DNA from: Ashinkailepas kermadecensis
Taxonomy: Eukaryota; Arthropoda; Thecostraca; Neolepadidae
Direction of reading: 5' to 3'
NCBI GenBank assembly: GCA_034440615.1
Contig: JAOTOM010005057.1
Location: 624,001 to 688,000 of the forward strand
Length of the DNA stretch: 64,000 bases
Below the pieces are notes generated by a model, which saw nothing but the letters and a program-made list of their open reading frames with translations, had not been told where the DNA came from and made no database searches. Made by a program: the position numbers and the translations under genes. Every line of letters starts with the position of its first letter. The first letter of the stretch is position 1. Positions 35,886 through 46,829 of the stretch are shown here, piece by piece.

Positions 35886-37750
35886 CACCTGAGCCGTTAG
35901 TGGCGGAGGTGCAGGGACAGCAAGAGACAGTCGGCGATGATCTGACCGTTACTGATAGGGGTGTAAAGTACGTAGAAATGCTTGGCTAGCTGCTCCAGCA
36001 CCATGAACGTGTCGTAACGACATTTCAGTTCACCGTAACGGCGACAGGTCGGCCGAAATGTGCCAAATAATCGGACAACATTTTGACGAACCCAGCGGAA
36101 GATGTACATAGTTAACACTGGAGGAGTCGGACCCCCCAACATCTCGAAAACTACTGAAGCTAGAAGCACACACATTTGGAGGGACGATTACGGCTGCAGT
36201 GAATCCTGTGCAGTGTAAATTTGATGACCCTAGGCTAAGGCATGTGGGGTCATACGAGGTCGAGATCGGCCGACATGCCGCTCTGCAGCGCCGACAAAAT
36301 CTTTGCGACCTTAAACGCCAGGTGGCCAGGCGGGTGGTTGGTCGACCTTTGAACCTTTGCAGTTCCTATATTTACGGATGGATGTCAAAACTTCGTTTTG
36401 CATAGGATGAATCGATCACTTTGCAACACAGTCACAATGTTTCATTACAAAATATCTATCCGTTTATGAGGTATCGGCGAAAAACAGGAAGTGTTGGTGG
36501 TTTTTTCCCCTCCCCCTCCCTCCGGTGTGCGTGGTAATCACCATGATATGTATGATTAGCATGATTCTGGCAATTGCATGCTAATAATTGCAAAAAAATG
36601 ACTATCAAGAAACAAATGTTGGAAGATTCCGGAATTAACGGCTTTATTAGCACTGTTGAAAAAAATACCTGACAGTTTCATGTAAATATGTAACTGTGAC
36701 GACATGTCATGTCGTATTCATGAAAGCCGCGACTCTGTGACGTAATGTGAGGGCCAAAGGCCGGCGCGGCAACTGGGTCGGCCGTCGCCAACCGGAAACT
36801 CCTGTGCGAGATACTGAACAGGTCGTTAATGATTCGCCCGCGTTCTCTGACGCATCACCCGGGTACACTGCGTGCCGCATAACTACACGGTAGTTTGTGA
36901 AAGATCCGGAAACACCTATGCAACCCATGGCTGGGGTGTATGGGTGTTTGCATAACTTGCTGGTGGCTACCAGCTCAAGCTGAGCGAGATCAAGCTGGTT
37001 AAGTTTCTGAATACACAAAAGCGTACTCCACTTCCGTGCGCGTTAATCACAATGAACGTTCACGTCCCTGTGACTTTCACATCCTTAGCTATGGACCAAA
37101 TGTCGGAATGCGCGATGCGTATGGTACCCTATAAGAACCACCGAAAATGCTCCACCAAACAAAGCAAAAATAGCACCACTGGCTCTCCTCACACTACTCA
37201 ATGTATCGACGCATTCAAAGGTCACCGCACTGTGTCGCAATGAAGCTCACTCATCTGACAAGCCGAGCAAGAAGTGGTCCACCGGTATCCGGTGTGTGAA
37301 TGACAAAGCCGGGCATAAAAAACGCACGTCGATGCATTCTTCCGGTGCGAGGCAAGCCAGACAGCTGGCCTGAAATAATAACTATCGGGTTTTTCCAATC
37401 CTCAGTCAGGCATCGACCCAGGCGACGGCAGCGCGTCCTGACCACCTCCAGTGTGCCAACTCTGGGTATGATTCACCCGCTAACTATCACACAGCTGCCT
37501 GCCTGTTCACCCCAACTGCTAAAACGATGCAAAAACATAATGTCATCCCTCACAAAAATCCAACCGATCCATGCCTCGCAAAACTGGCTATTACGCCACA
37601 ACGTGCCGGGGGTAATGATTGTCCGAACTACGTTGAGACGATTTTGCTTTCTTTGCATACTTTAAGAACTAATACGTTTTATCTCATCCAGCCAAACGAT
37701 CAGGCTTGCATTCCCGGCATACCAGTACTAAAGCCATGCTCGTCGGGTTC
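35886..37750. other. Intergenic, nothing recognised
   Basis: Mixed composition. Frames of 92-121 codons on both strands (35897-36175 minus, 36707-37018 minus, 37300-37665 plus) carry no motif and no exon-like borders. Confidence 0.4.
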
Positions 37751-37751
37751 C

Positions 37752-37862
37752 TTCTGATGTGAGCCGCCGCGAATAGCCTCTGAGATGTGTCGCCGCGAAT
37801 AGCCTCTGAGATGTGTCGCCGCGAATAGCCTCTGAGATGTGTCGAATTGATGTGTCGCCGAT
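37752..37862. repeat. 29-bp minisatellite, about four units
   Basis: Units of GTCGCCGCGAATAGCCTCTG followed by AGATGT. Confidence 0.9.
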
Positions 37863-37904
37863 AATGGGGACAGCTCATAAGAGACTATACAGACTGCTGG
37901 GACA

Positions 37905-38192
37905 GACCAGCACTACTCAGAGTGTGGCATACCAGCACTCATCGGACTGTCACAGACCAACACTCATCAGACTGTGACAGACAAGCACCATCAGACTGTG
38001 ACGGACCATCACTAATCGGACTGGCGGACCAGCACTCATCAGAATCTAGCAGACCGGCATTCATCAGACTGTGACAGACCAGCACTCATCAGACTGCGAC
38101 AGACCAGCACCCATCAGACTGCGACAGACCAGCACTCATCAGACTGTGACATATCAGCACTCATCGGACTGTGGTGGACCAGGTGGACCAGC
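37905..38192. repeat. ~24-bp minisatellite
   Basis: About 11 units of CACTCATCAGACTGTGACAG followed by ACCAG. Confidence 0.92.
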
Positions 38193-38236
38193 ACTCGTCG
38201 GTTCCAGCACCGGCCAATGTGTACCTACAGCGCGGC

Positions 38237-38385
38237 ACATGAGGTGGTGTGAACCTCACCCTCAGTCAGTGATGATATCGAGGCCTGACGCGCACCACGG
38301 TCCAGCCGTAGTGAGGTGGTGTGGACCTCGCCCTCAGTCAGTGATGATATCGAGGCCTGACGCGCACCACGGTCCAGCCGTAGTG
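38237..38385. repeat. ~70-bp tandem duplication
   Basis: Two near-identical units with CCTCAGTCAGTGATGATATC and CGCACCACGGTCCAGCCGTA. Confidence 0.9.
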
Positions 38386-38493
38386 CCCGGCGTCTGCCCG
38401 CCGTTTCCAGCAGCTCTCAGCATGGCGGCCGGAGATCCCCCGTCATGGAGCGAATGTGGCGTGCGGACCGGGCGGCCGTGTATCGGCCTGCCC

Positions 38494-38538
38494 CGGGTAC
38501 CGTGACCCGGTACCGTGACCCGGTACCGTGACCCGGTT
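38494..38538. repeat. 13-bp repeat (GGTACCGTGACCC), three units
   Basis: Perfect tandem copies. Each contains the palindrome GGTACC. Confidence 0.92.
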
Positions 38539-39005
38539 TGTGGCGGCTGATGCGGCTGCAGCGTGCACAGTCTGTGCTCTGGCATGGGGTTCACTGTGTC
38601 AGTGGGGTACGGTGGACAGGAAGTGGCCGCCGTACTTTGCGAGGTAATCCGTGCGTCATCGCTCGGGGATTACCTCGTGACGAGGAGATGAGGATGCTCG
38701 TGCACTCGCCACAGATATCACGATTGTGCTGCATACGAGAGCTGGGCCCAGCGCAGTTTGCAAGGCAAGCCCTTTGTCTCTGCTTTGTCCCCTCTAAAAA
38801 TTGTCATGAAGGTATCGTACACATAACCTAAGTAAATATCGACTGCTCCTCTGCTGCCTTAATGCCACCGTAACCGTGTATCAACCTGTAGCCGAGCACC
38901 GTCTACCGCCACGAGGCGGACTCGACTGGTATCTGAAGGACAAACTACACATGCCTGCGCTCTGGCGAGAAGCATTTCATTTCATTAGCATCATGCGATG
39001 ACCTT
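38539..39005. other. Spacer, nothing recognised
   Basis: No gene or repeat is seen. Confidence 0.4.
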
Positions 39006-39242
39006 TCCTCCATGATTAGAGAATAGAGTCAAAAGTTGTTTTGCTCTTAGTGTATATTCGGGTACAGCCCTTCGTCGAACCACAAACAAATATACAATTC
39101 CATCTATCGGCCGAATTCTCACTGCCATAATTCAGCAGATAGATGGAGTTGCTTATTTTTGTTTGTGGTTCGACGAAGGGTTGTACCCCAATATACACCA
39201 AGAGCAAAGTAACTTTGGATTGCATTTTCTAATCATCGAGGA
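39006..39242. mobile_element. Foldback element (MITE-like), ~237 bp
   Basis: Nearly the whole element is an inverted repeat. The left arm (39006-39110) has ATGATTAGA, TTTTGCTCTTAGTGTATATT, TTCGTCGAACCACAAACAAA and CCATCTATC. The right arm (39130-39242) is its reverse complement with scattered changes. The ~20-bp centre is unpaired. There is no coding capacity and no clear target-site duplication. The transcript would form a long hairpin. Confidence 0.85.
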
Positions 39243-39284
39243 CAGGTAATCGTATAGTATGGATGAAATACAGCGCTTTTGTGT

Positions 39285-39352
39285 TGTGTTGTTTACAACA
39301 CAACACAACAGCGGTCACCAGCACAACACAACACAACACAACAGCGTGGTCT
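39285..39352. repeat. (ACAAC)n repeat with inverted neighbour
   Basis: TTGTGTTGTGTTGTTTACAA is followed by ACAACACAACACAACAG twice. The GTGTT and AACAC pentamers face each other and can fold. Confidence 0.85.
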
Positions 39353-39525
39353 TGTGAGCATGCGGCAACATGCTCAACAGAACGAGACTAGGCGGGGGGG
39401 GGATTCCTCACCGGTTCCCTCACCAGCCAGATTTGTCGCCAGCTGTCTATTTGCTACCATGCCTCATGTCATGTCCAAACATATCCTACTATGTAAGTAA
39501 TAACACACTCCAGGAGTATGGAAAC

Positions 39526-39698
39526 GGGATGGGGGTGGTCGAGTGGCTAAGGTGCTGAGCTCTGGATACCAAGGCCCCGGGTTCAACACTCGCACCACTC
39601 GGGACATTTCCCAAACCCGCGGCCCACCGGCGAAACAGTGTGGCCGGCGCTATTAGCCGTGATCGTGCATAAAGTGCGTCGTAAACCATCCAACAAAA
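39526..39698 (+). mobile_element. tRNA-derived SINE, third family
   Basis: Head GGGGGTGGTCGAGTGGCTAA has an A-box TGGTCGAGTGG, with a B-box-like GGGTTCAACACTC at 39580. The body contains GCCGGCGCTATTAGCCGTG and the tail GTCGTAAACCATCCAAC, which resembles the 6445 SINE's tail. The shared tail suggests mobilisation by the same LINE. Confidence 0.75.
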
Positions 39699-40495
39699 AG
39701 CAGGACTATGGGAAGCGCTGCGGATCGCTCCCGAACAATTCTCTCTAACAGGCAAGGCAGTCTTTATGAGGCGCATGTGTTTTTTCTTCTTCTCAAAAGC
39801 CCCGCATGACTGCACATGCAGCGGCGCCGTCACAGAAGCTGTCGGGGATTGCTTTGTAACAGGAATTGTCTCCCCTTCACACCACCATAAGGTTCTTGGT
39901 GCCAGAATCCCATCTGACGGCATGGACTCGGTGGCTGTGTTCTGACATTGTGATTATACCACTTCAAAACATTTTACAAATTGAATTATACGCGGTGGTA
40001 TGAAGACACTGATGTACCAAGTATGCAATAGCTGAGTCCAGAACGAGTGCAAAATCCACTGGGCCGGCATTAGCAGGAACAAATTTGGGCGGCCGCCTTA
40101 TCTTCGGCCAGCACCTTTGCCATTGGACGTCATGCAATACAAGATCCACGAGGCCAGATGCCCGAGTTGGCAGCCCATATATATGTGAAGTAGCATTTAA
40201 GCACTTACCTGGCATACAAATCAATCGGTGAATTGTGCAAACACAAACACGGTGTAAATGCATCGAAACCATTTCTAATACAAATCCGTGAATTTCACGT
40301 CAGTTATGCCAGTAGAAGCGGGCGACTTTAAATGGAGCTCAGGAGTCGAGCGAACAGCGTTTTGCTGATACTATCCGGCTATGACTTGAGGTTTGTTCGT
40401 TTGTTTGTTTATTTATTTAACACGGCATAGCACACATATAGCATGGCTTACATGGCAGGAGGTGGCTCGGCGTGGTTTGTTGTGTCGCGCGGTGT
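39699..40495. other. Intergenic, nothing recognised
   Basis: A minus-strand frame of 144 codons (39489-39923) overlaps the SINE and has no motif. A TTTGTTTGTTT stretch lies near 40395. Confidence 0.4.
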
Positions 40496-40499
40496 GAGC

Positions 40500-40674
40500 G
40501 TGCGGCTCCGTGTCGGACGTCTCCGACACGGCCTGGCCACCCGCTGACGGCGGCGGCGGCGGCGGCGGCGGCGGCCGTGTCGGACGTGACGGCCTGGCCC
40601 CGCGGCGGCGGCGGCGGCGGCGGCGGCGTGCGGCTCCGTGTCGGACGTCTCCGACACGGCCTGGCCGCCCGCTG

Positions 40675-40773
<99 letters not shown>

Positions 40774-40882
40774 TGCGGCTCGGCGGACGTCCGCGGCTGG
40801 CCACCCGCTGACGGCGGCGGCGGCGGCGGGGCGGCGTGCGGCTCCGTGTCGGACGTCTCCGACACGGCCTGGCCGCCCGCTG

Positions 40883-40951
<69 letters not shown>

Positions 40952-41195
40952 TGCGGCTCCGTGTCGGACGTCTCCGACACGGCCTGGCCACCCGCTGACG
41001 GCGGCGGCGGCGGCGGCGGCGGCGTGCGGCTCCGTGTCGGACGTCTCCGACACGGCCTGGCCGCCCGCTGACGGCGGCGGCGGCGGCGGCGGCGTGCGGC
41101 CCGTGTCGGACGTCTCCGAACGGGTGCGGCGGCGGCGGCGGCGGCGGCGTGCGGCTCCGTGTCGGACGTCTCCGACACGGCCTGGCCGCCCGCTG

Positions 41196-41227
<32 letters not shown>

Positions 41228-41275
41228 TGTCCGGCGGCTGTCCGGCGGCTGTCCGGCGGCGGGGCGGGGCGGCGG
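40500..41275. repeat. Cluster of (CGG)n expansions separated by a hairpin spacer
   Basis: At least six CGG/GGC tracts are separated by near-identical unique phrases: TGCGGCTCC, then GTGTCGGACGTCTCCGACAC, then GGCCTGGCC and CCGCTGACGG. The 20-base core is an 8-bp stem with a 4-base loop. The longest pure run, about 40675-40773, holds about 33 triplets. The right end has TGTCCGGCGGC repeats (41225-41262). Frames of up to 397 codons on the minus strand are runs of Ala, Pro or Arg from the triplets and are not counted as genes. Confidence 0.95.
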
Positions 41276-42421
41276 CGGCGGCGGCTGTCGGCGCGCCAGT
41301 CCGCTCGAGCGGAACGGTGACCGGCCGGTCAGCCGGAGCCCTCCGCCGGCCGTGGCCGCCAGTGCAGGGCGGACCGCGGTGCGGTACGGTGGGCAGACGG
41401 CGCGCGCCGCGGCCGTGTCGCTGGTGAGGTGCTCAGAGGCGTCGCGACATACTGGCCGTGCGGTGTGTGTTCGTGTGCTGAATAGTCCAAGCGGCTGGTC
41501 AGAATTACGTGGAGGAATATCGCTGCGACACCGGTTATTGAATGACCAGCATTTTCTTGCATCCGTGTAGTAAGGCGCTGAGTACAGGGCGTTGGTGCAT
41601 AAGGGGGAAGTTGTAGCTTCGCTCTTCTTCATATATTGCATTCGTCATGAATAGAAAGTTGGCATGATTGTTTTTATTGCGTATCAAAATAACATAGCTC
41701 TGCTCCAGGTAAATTTCTTACTGTGTTTGAGATTCATCGCACACTTCCGAATTGCATGCAGCGCCCAATTTGCAGTGTTATCGTTTCGCATCAACATTCC
41801 TGAAAGCTGTTAATGCACACTCGTTGCCTCTCGACCGCATTCCTTAGCATGTAATGTGCGCAAATTGTATCAGCGGCTATGAAAAATTGCGAGTGACTGC
41901 GCCAGTAACAACCGAGTTCAACAGTCAACCACTGAACTAAAAGTAAGCTGTAGCTGGAAAACATTCCTAAGTAAACACGACAGGTGTCTGTACACTCAGC
42001 TAACTCGCTTACCACCGCCTTCAGAGCAGCAAGCCATTCGTGACGTTGGACAGACGAGCGGTCAGACATTACCACGTGTGTCACTGTGTAAAATCCCTCT
42101 GTACGCCGAGCGAGGGTGACAGCAGCCAGCGGTCATACCCTGGGGCGGCCGAGGACGGGCAGACGAGTCGACAGATCAAGCAGACGGGAAGACGAGTCGT
42201 CAGGCAGACCGAACTCGTTGGGCAGGCGATCGCGTGATCTGCCAGTCAGCCGCCGGGAGCCGGGCCGGAGACCACCTGAGCTCGGCCGCGGACACAGTGC
42301 GGGCCACGGACGCAGTGTGAGCCAAGAACAACAGTGAGAGCCACGGACACAGCGTGAGAGCGGCCGGTTCGTCGGCGGCCCGCCTCTTCAGCGCGCGACG
42401 CGTCGACCAGCGGCGCGCCAG
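41276..42421 (+). promoter_or_regulatory. Likely 5' region of the SEA-domain gene
   Basis: CpG-rich at 41276-41500 and again at 42110-42421, with AT-leaning sequence between. The right part presumably holds the 5' leader of the gene whose first recognised ATG is at 42422, or an upstream exon boundary (GCGCCAG precedes the ATG). No TATA box or certain initiator is identified. Confidence 0.3.
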
Positions 42422-42802
42422 ATGCTGCGCCACCAGGACGGCCGGCGCGAGCGCGAGCCGCCGCCGGAGGAGTCGTCGTCCGTGACGCAGTACGACTCGC
42501 CGAGCGACAGCACGCCCGGCTCTGCGCGCGACAGCTCGCGGTCGGGCCGCACGACGCGCAGCACGTCGCTGCACAGCGGCCGCAGCCGGCGCGACCAGCA
42601 GCTGCCGGCGCCCGTGCCCGTGCACGCGCAGGGCCTGTACCGCGCCGACGGCCTGTACCAGCCGGCGGGCGGCGCGGCGCGCATCAGCCCCGAGTCTGAG
42701 CGGCCGCCGCCGCTGCGCCGCGCCGCCAGCGTCCGGAGCGTGCGCGGCATGTACGACCCGGAGCTGCACGAGCCGGCGTCGGCCGGCCGCGCCAAGGAGC
42801 CC
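42422..42802 (+). CDS. SEA-domain type II membrane protein, exon 1 (cytoplasmic N-terminus)
   Basis: ATG at 42422, 127 codons, ending exactly between codons before the donor GTGAGT at 42803. It encodes a low-complexity, Ser/Pro/Arg/Gly-rich tail with no domain. Features are an acidic EEPPPEESSS-like start, many Ser/Thr with basic residues (possible phosphosites) and a Tyr-containing LYRADGLYQP patch. Codon use is strongly GC-rich. Its place in the gene is inferred: phase 0 fits the next exon (57016), the composition is that of an intracellular tail, and the basic, membrane-proximal residues come later. The next kilobases contain no other convincing exon. Alternative: an exon of an unrelated gene. 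The same frame stays open through the following minisatellite to a stop at 43088-43090. Confidence 0.65.
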
Positions 42803-43082
42803 GTGAGTAGCTCTGTCCATCCGGCGGGGACCTCGCGCGGCCACACAGCAGAGGGCGCTGTGAGTAGCTCTCTGTCCATCCGGCGGGGGACCTCGCGCGG
42901 CCACACAGCAGAGGGCGCTGTGAGTAGCTCTCTGTCCATCCGGCGGGGGACCTCGCGCGGCCACACAGTAGGGGGCGCTGTGAGCAGCTCTCTGTCCAGC
43001 CGGCGGGGGACCTCGCGCGGCCACACAGCAGAGGGCGCTGTGAGTAGCTGGCGAGGTGGCCGGGGGACCTCGCCCAACCACA
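42803..43082 (+). repeat. 60-bp minisatellite that repeats the splice donor
   Basis: Five units, the first 57 bp and the rest 60 bp. Each opens with GTGAGTAGCTC or a variant, followed by a CCGGCGGGGGACCTCGCG phrase and GCCACACAGCAGAGGGCGCT. Donor GTs lie at 42803, 42860, 42920, 42980 (GTGAGC) and 43040. All spacings are multiples of three and all fall between codons of the exon's frame, so any of them could join to the same phase-0 acceptor. Confidence 0.9.
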
Positions 43083-43717
43083 CAATGTAGCTGGCGGGCT
43101 GGCTGTGAGTAGCTGGCGGGCTGGTTGGGGGACGTTTGATGTAAGCCTCAGCCGAATAAAGGCATAACACACGATGCACTGGACGGGGTTCAGGTTCAAA
43201 GTGTCTGATCCGGTATTATCATATCATTAGGAAGGGCTGAGAAAGGACTTCGGATGACTCTGTTTCGACTGAGTTGGATTAAGCATACTTAACAATTATA
43301 TATAACTTGTGTTTTACCAGGCAGCCGTCAGATCAGCACTACTGAACTGGTGCTGCAGTCTGCATATATGGAGGGATAATACATTACTTCTTATGTAAAC
43401 ATGCTGCCAACTTATTCCCGTCATTGTGTTTGACGTGCTTCATTCACGAAGTCATTCACCATAACAGGAATGGTGCGATAACAAAACCACATTGATGCAT
43501 TGATACTCTTCCCCATTTATTTGTAATTAATGGGAACACCTTTGATCCTACTCTTTTTGCGACCCATGGTAATCCTTTCCCATATGCTCCCAATACTCTT
43601 CTACTTCTCAAACTGAACTGAACTCTACTTGGTCACGGTAAACAAACCATGTAAACCAATCAATCATAAGCAAACTGAGCAGTACGCGACTCTTAACAAG
43701 CCCAGGCTCAGATACAG
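43083..43717. other. Intron sequence, nothing recognised
   Basis: AT-rich; two more GTGAGTAGCTGGCGGGCTGG half-units at 43085-43128 and no other structure. Confidence 0.45.
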
Positions 43718-44928
43718 ACACGTGACACTGGGTCAGGGTGACCTGGCACTGGCATCACCCATACACAGAGATAGGTGACACAGGGTCAGGGTGACCTGGC
43801 ACTGGCATCACCCATACACAGAGATACGTGAAACAGGGTCAGGGTGACCTGGCACTGGCATCACCCATACACAGAGATACGTGACACAGGGTCAGGGTGA
43901 CCTGGCACTGGCATCACCCATACACAGAGATACGTGACACAGGGTCAGGGTGACTTGGTACTGACATCACCCATACACAGAGATACGTGACACAGGGTCA
44001 GGGTGACCTGGCACTGGCATCACCCATACACAAAGATAGGTGACACAGGGTCAGGGTGACCTGGCACTGGCATCACCCATACACAGAGATACGTGACACA
44101 GGGGCAGGGTGACCTGGCACTGGCGTCACCCATACACAGAGATACGTGACACAGGGTCAGGGTGACCTGGCACTGGCATCACCCATACACAGAGATACGT
44201 GACACAGGGTCAGGGTGACCTGGCACTGGCATCACCCATACACAGAGATACGTGACACAGGGTCAGGGTGACCTGGCACTGGCATCACCCATACACAGAG
44301 ATACGTGACACAGGGTCAGGGTGACCTGGCACTGGCATCACCCATACACAGAGATACGTGACACAGGGTCAGGGTGACCTGGCACTGGCATCACCCATGC
44401 ACAGAGATACGTGACACAGGGTCAGGGTGACCTGGCACTAGCATCACCCATACACAGAGATACGTGACATTGGGTCAGGGTGACCTGGCACTGGCATCAC
44501 CCGTACACAGAGATACGTGACACAGGGTCAGGGTGACCTGGCACTGACATCACCCATACACAGAGATACGTGACACAGGGTCAGGGTGACCTGGCACTGG
44601 CATCACCCATACACAGAGATACGTGACACAGGGTCAGGGTAACCTGGCACTGGCATCACCCATACACAGAGATACGTGACACAGGGTCAGGGTGACCTGG
44701 CACTGACATCACCCATACACAGAGATACGTGACACAGGGTCAGGGTGACTTGGCGCTGGCATCACCCATACACAGAGATACGTGACACAGGGTCAGGGTG
44801 ACCTGGCACTAGCATCACCCATACACAGAGATACGTGACACAGGGTCAGGGTGACCTGGCACTGGCGTCACCCGTACACAGAGATACGTGACACAGGGTC
44901 AGGGTGACTTGGCGCTGGCATCGTACAC
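43718..44928. repeat. 53-bp minisatellite with a palindromic site in most units
   Basis: About 23 highly uniform units built on ACGTGACACAGGGTCAGGG, TGACCTGGCACTGGCATCAC and CCATACACAGAGAT. Each has GGTCAGGGTGACC, two GGTCA half-sites inverted with a 3-base spacer; I count about 18 intact, the rest with one change. That arrangement is the consensus of an oestrogen-type response element. The units' near identity implies recent expansion or ongoing homogenisation. The right end decays into CACACA runs (44925-44975). Confidence 0.95.
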
Positions 44929-45724
44929 ACACACACAGAGTGGCTTGATTCTGGCATCCTACTCACACACACACAAATTGGCGTGAAACTAGCATCCTAT
45001 CCCCATACACTGGCTTGACCCTGAGTGGCTTGACCCTGACACAAGAGACCTAAGCAAGCAGGATTCGAATACACAACGATATTTGAGTCAAAATGAAAGG
45101 GACCACCTATTTACGTTATTCCGCACTACTCAGTGTGCCATTGTGCCATTGTCGGCATGCAGGAAGCACGTCGCTCAATGCCGACTTGCACTTTGTTTCG
45201 GCCTGCTTACATGTGGGTCTTGGCCTCGGTGACTAGCTGCTTGGTTTCCGTGTGCGGCCGATTCCAGAATGTATGCTTGGGTGGCGACCTGAAAAGAGGA
45301 TTTGATGAGATTTAGTTCACCCTTCGCTGGACATACTATGCTAGGGGTACATAAACAGCACATCACGTCCAGTATTCACCGGAAGAGCTTACCGAGCTGA
45401 GAGTATTTGTGGAAAGCTAACCACGCGCAAGTCGCAAATCTCTCCGGCAAGGTTCTCCGGCTTCCCCATTTGATGCTCAGTCACCGGTAAAATTCCACGG
45501 CCATCAACAGATTATGGACAGCCAGTCAGCAGCTTCGGCATAACTCAACGACACCGCCACCTGTTTTCCCCGCATTGAAACAAACACATCGGATTATTGC
45601 CGAAAACACATCTACAACAGCGGTCAGTCCGCCTTTGGCGTGCGGGTGATGATCTCCACCCAAACTCCTCGCTCCAGCTATGCTAAATACCTGACCTTAG
45701 GCCTATGCAGCGCGCGCTTTTCGT
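44929..45724. other. Intron sequence, nothing recognised
   Basis: Short CACACA runs and a TGGCTTGACCCTGA duplication near 45015. No exon is recognised. Confidence 0.4.
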
Positions 45725-45885
45725 AGAATATCCTACTAAGGACTAAGTAGTACTCGGACTAAGAAGAGCATTCTGAGTACTCGCACTCAGAGCTTAAGGA
45801 GTACCCATACTAAGGAGAGTACTCGGAGTACTCTGTCTATGGAGAGTACTGGGAGTACTCGGACTCAGGGATCAAGGAGTACCTG
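45725..45885. repeat. Degenerate repeat rich in GAGTACTC palindromes
   Basis: About six loose units of GAGTACTCGGACTAAG, each with the 8-base palindrome GAGTACTC or a near variant. Confidence 0.75.
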
Positions 45886-46394
45886 GAGCGCTTCGCGGTC
45901 ATAGAACCTTGAACACAGCCCAAGACACAGTGACTACGCCTGTACCATTGGCATGTGTTCCTTGACCCAGGCGCCTGCACGACGACCTGTGTGTGCGTAC
46001 AGAAGGCACACGGGGACACACATCTTACGCTTCCAGCGCGCACGGCACGCCGACCCTGACAATAACTCAGCCAACACATCAGCGCGGGGCCGTCTCCTGC
46101 CCAGTTCCCCAGCTGTCGGCTACACGTCTGCCATCCTCCGAGTAGTTGGCGAGTGGTCGTCGCGAACCCACCTCCCGCGCCTCCACCTCCCGCCTCCAGC
46201 TCCCACCCCCACCTCCAGTTCCCGCCTTCAGCCCCGCGCACACCCCCTGCCCCGCGCCCACCTCACTGCGCGCCGCCACCAGCTCGAACCTGTCGCGCTC
46301 GTACTCGGCCGAACGCAGGCGGCAGAGCGTCCCACCGCGCGTTGGGACCAGCTGGTGTTTGTGTGCCACTGGCTGGCGACGCAGTGACGTGTGA
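45886..46394. other. GC-rich intron segment
   Basis: C-rich CCACCTCCCGCCTCCAG-type sequence at 46160-46270. Overlapping frames on both strands carry no motif. Confidence 0.3.
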
Positions 46395-46399
46395 TCTCG

Positions 46400-46605
46400 G
46401 CTGCGTCACACTGAGTTGCACTGAGCCACACTGCGTCACACTGAATCACACTGAGATCTCTCCTTAGTCACACTGAGTCTCACTGAGTCTCAGAGTCTGA
46501 GTCTCACTGAGTCTCACTGAGTCTCACTGAGTCTCACTGAGTCTCACTGAGTCACACTGGGTCACACTGGGTCGCACTGAGATCTCGACTGAGTCGATTT
46601 GAGTC
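46400..46605. repeat. 10-bp repeat (CACTGAGTCT)
   Basis: About 15 units, the centre nearly perfect and the flanks with CACACTGAG variants. Confidence 0.92.
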
Positions 46606-46829
46606 ATTCAATTGCGGTGCAGTATCGCCGGCCAGCCGCCTACATGGACGGACGTATTCAGGTATGCGCTTGGAATTGGGCGCGCTGCAACAATAACATC
46701 TTAATCGTGTTTTGGGATTGAATGGGCTGTTCGAACACGCTTAATTTTTTGCATGAAAGCACAGCCCACTATCATTGATCAATCATTGGAAGCATGCCGA
46801 AGCGGTAAATCGGTAAATCTTCAAACATG

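Noticed and set aside
41329..41562. Reverse-transcriptase-like string ILTSRLDYS on the minus strand
   Set aside because: A few residues resemble the thumb of LINE enzymes, but no catalytic motif is found nearby.
40417..41641. Minus-strand open frames of up to 397 codons rich in Ala, Pro and Arg
   Set aside because: They are the CGG triplet runs read in different frames; all frames are open and no non-repetitive domain exists.
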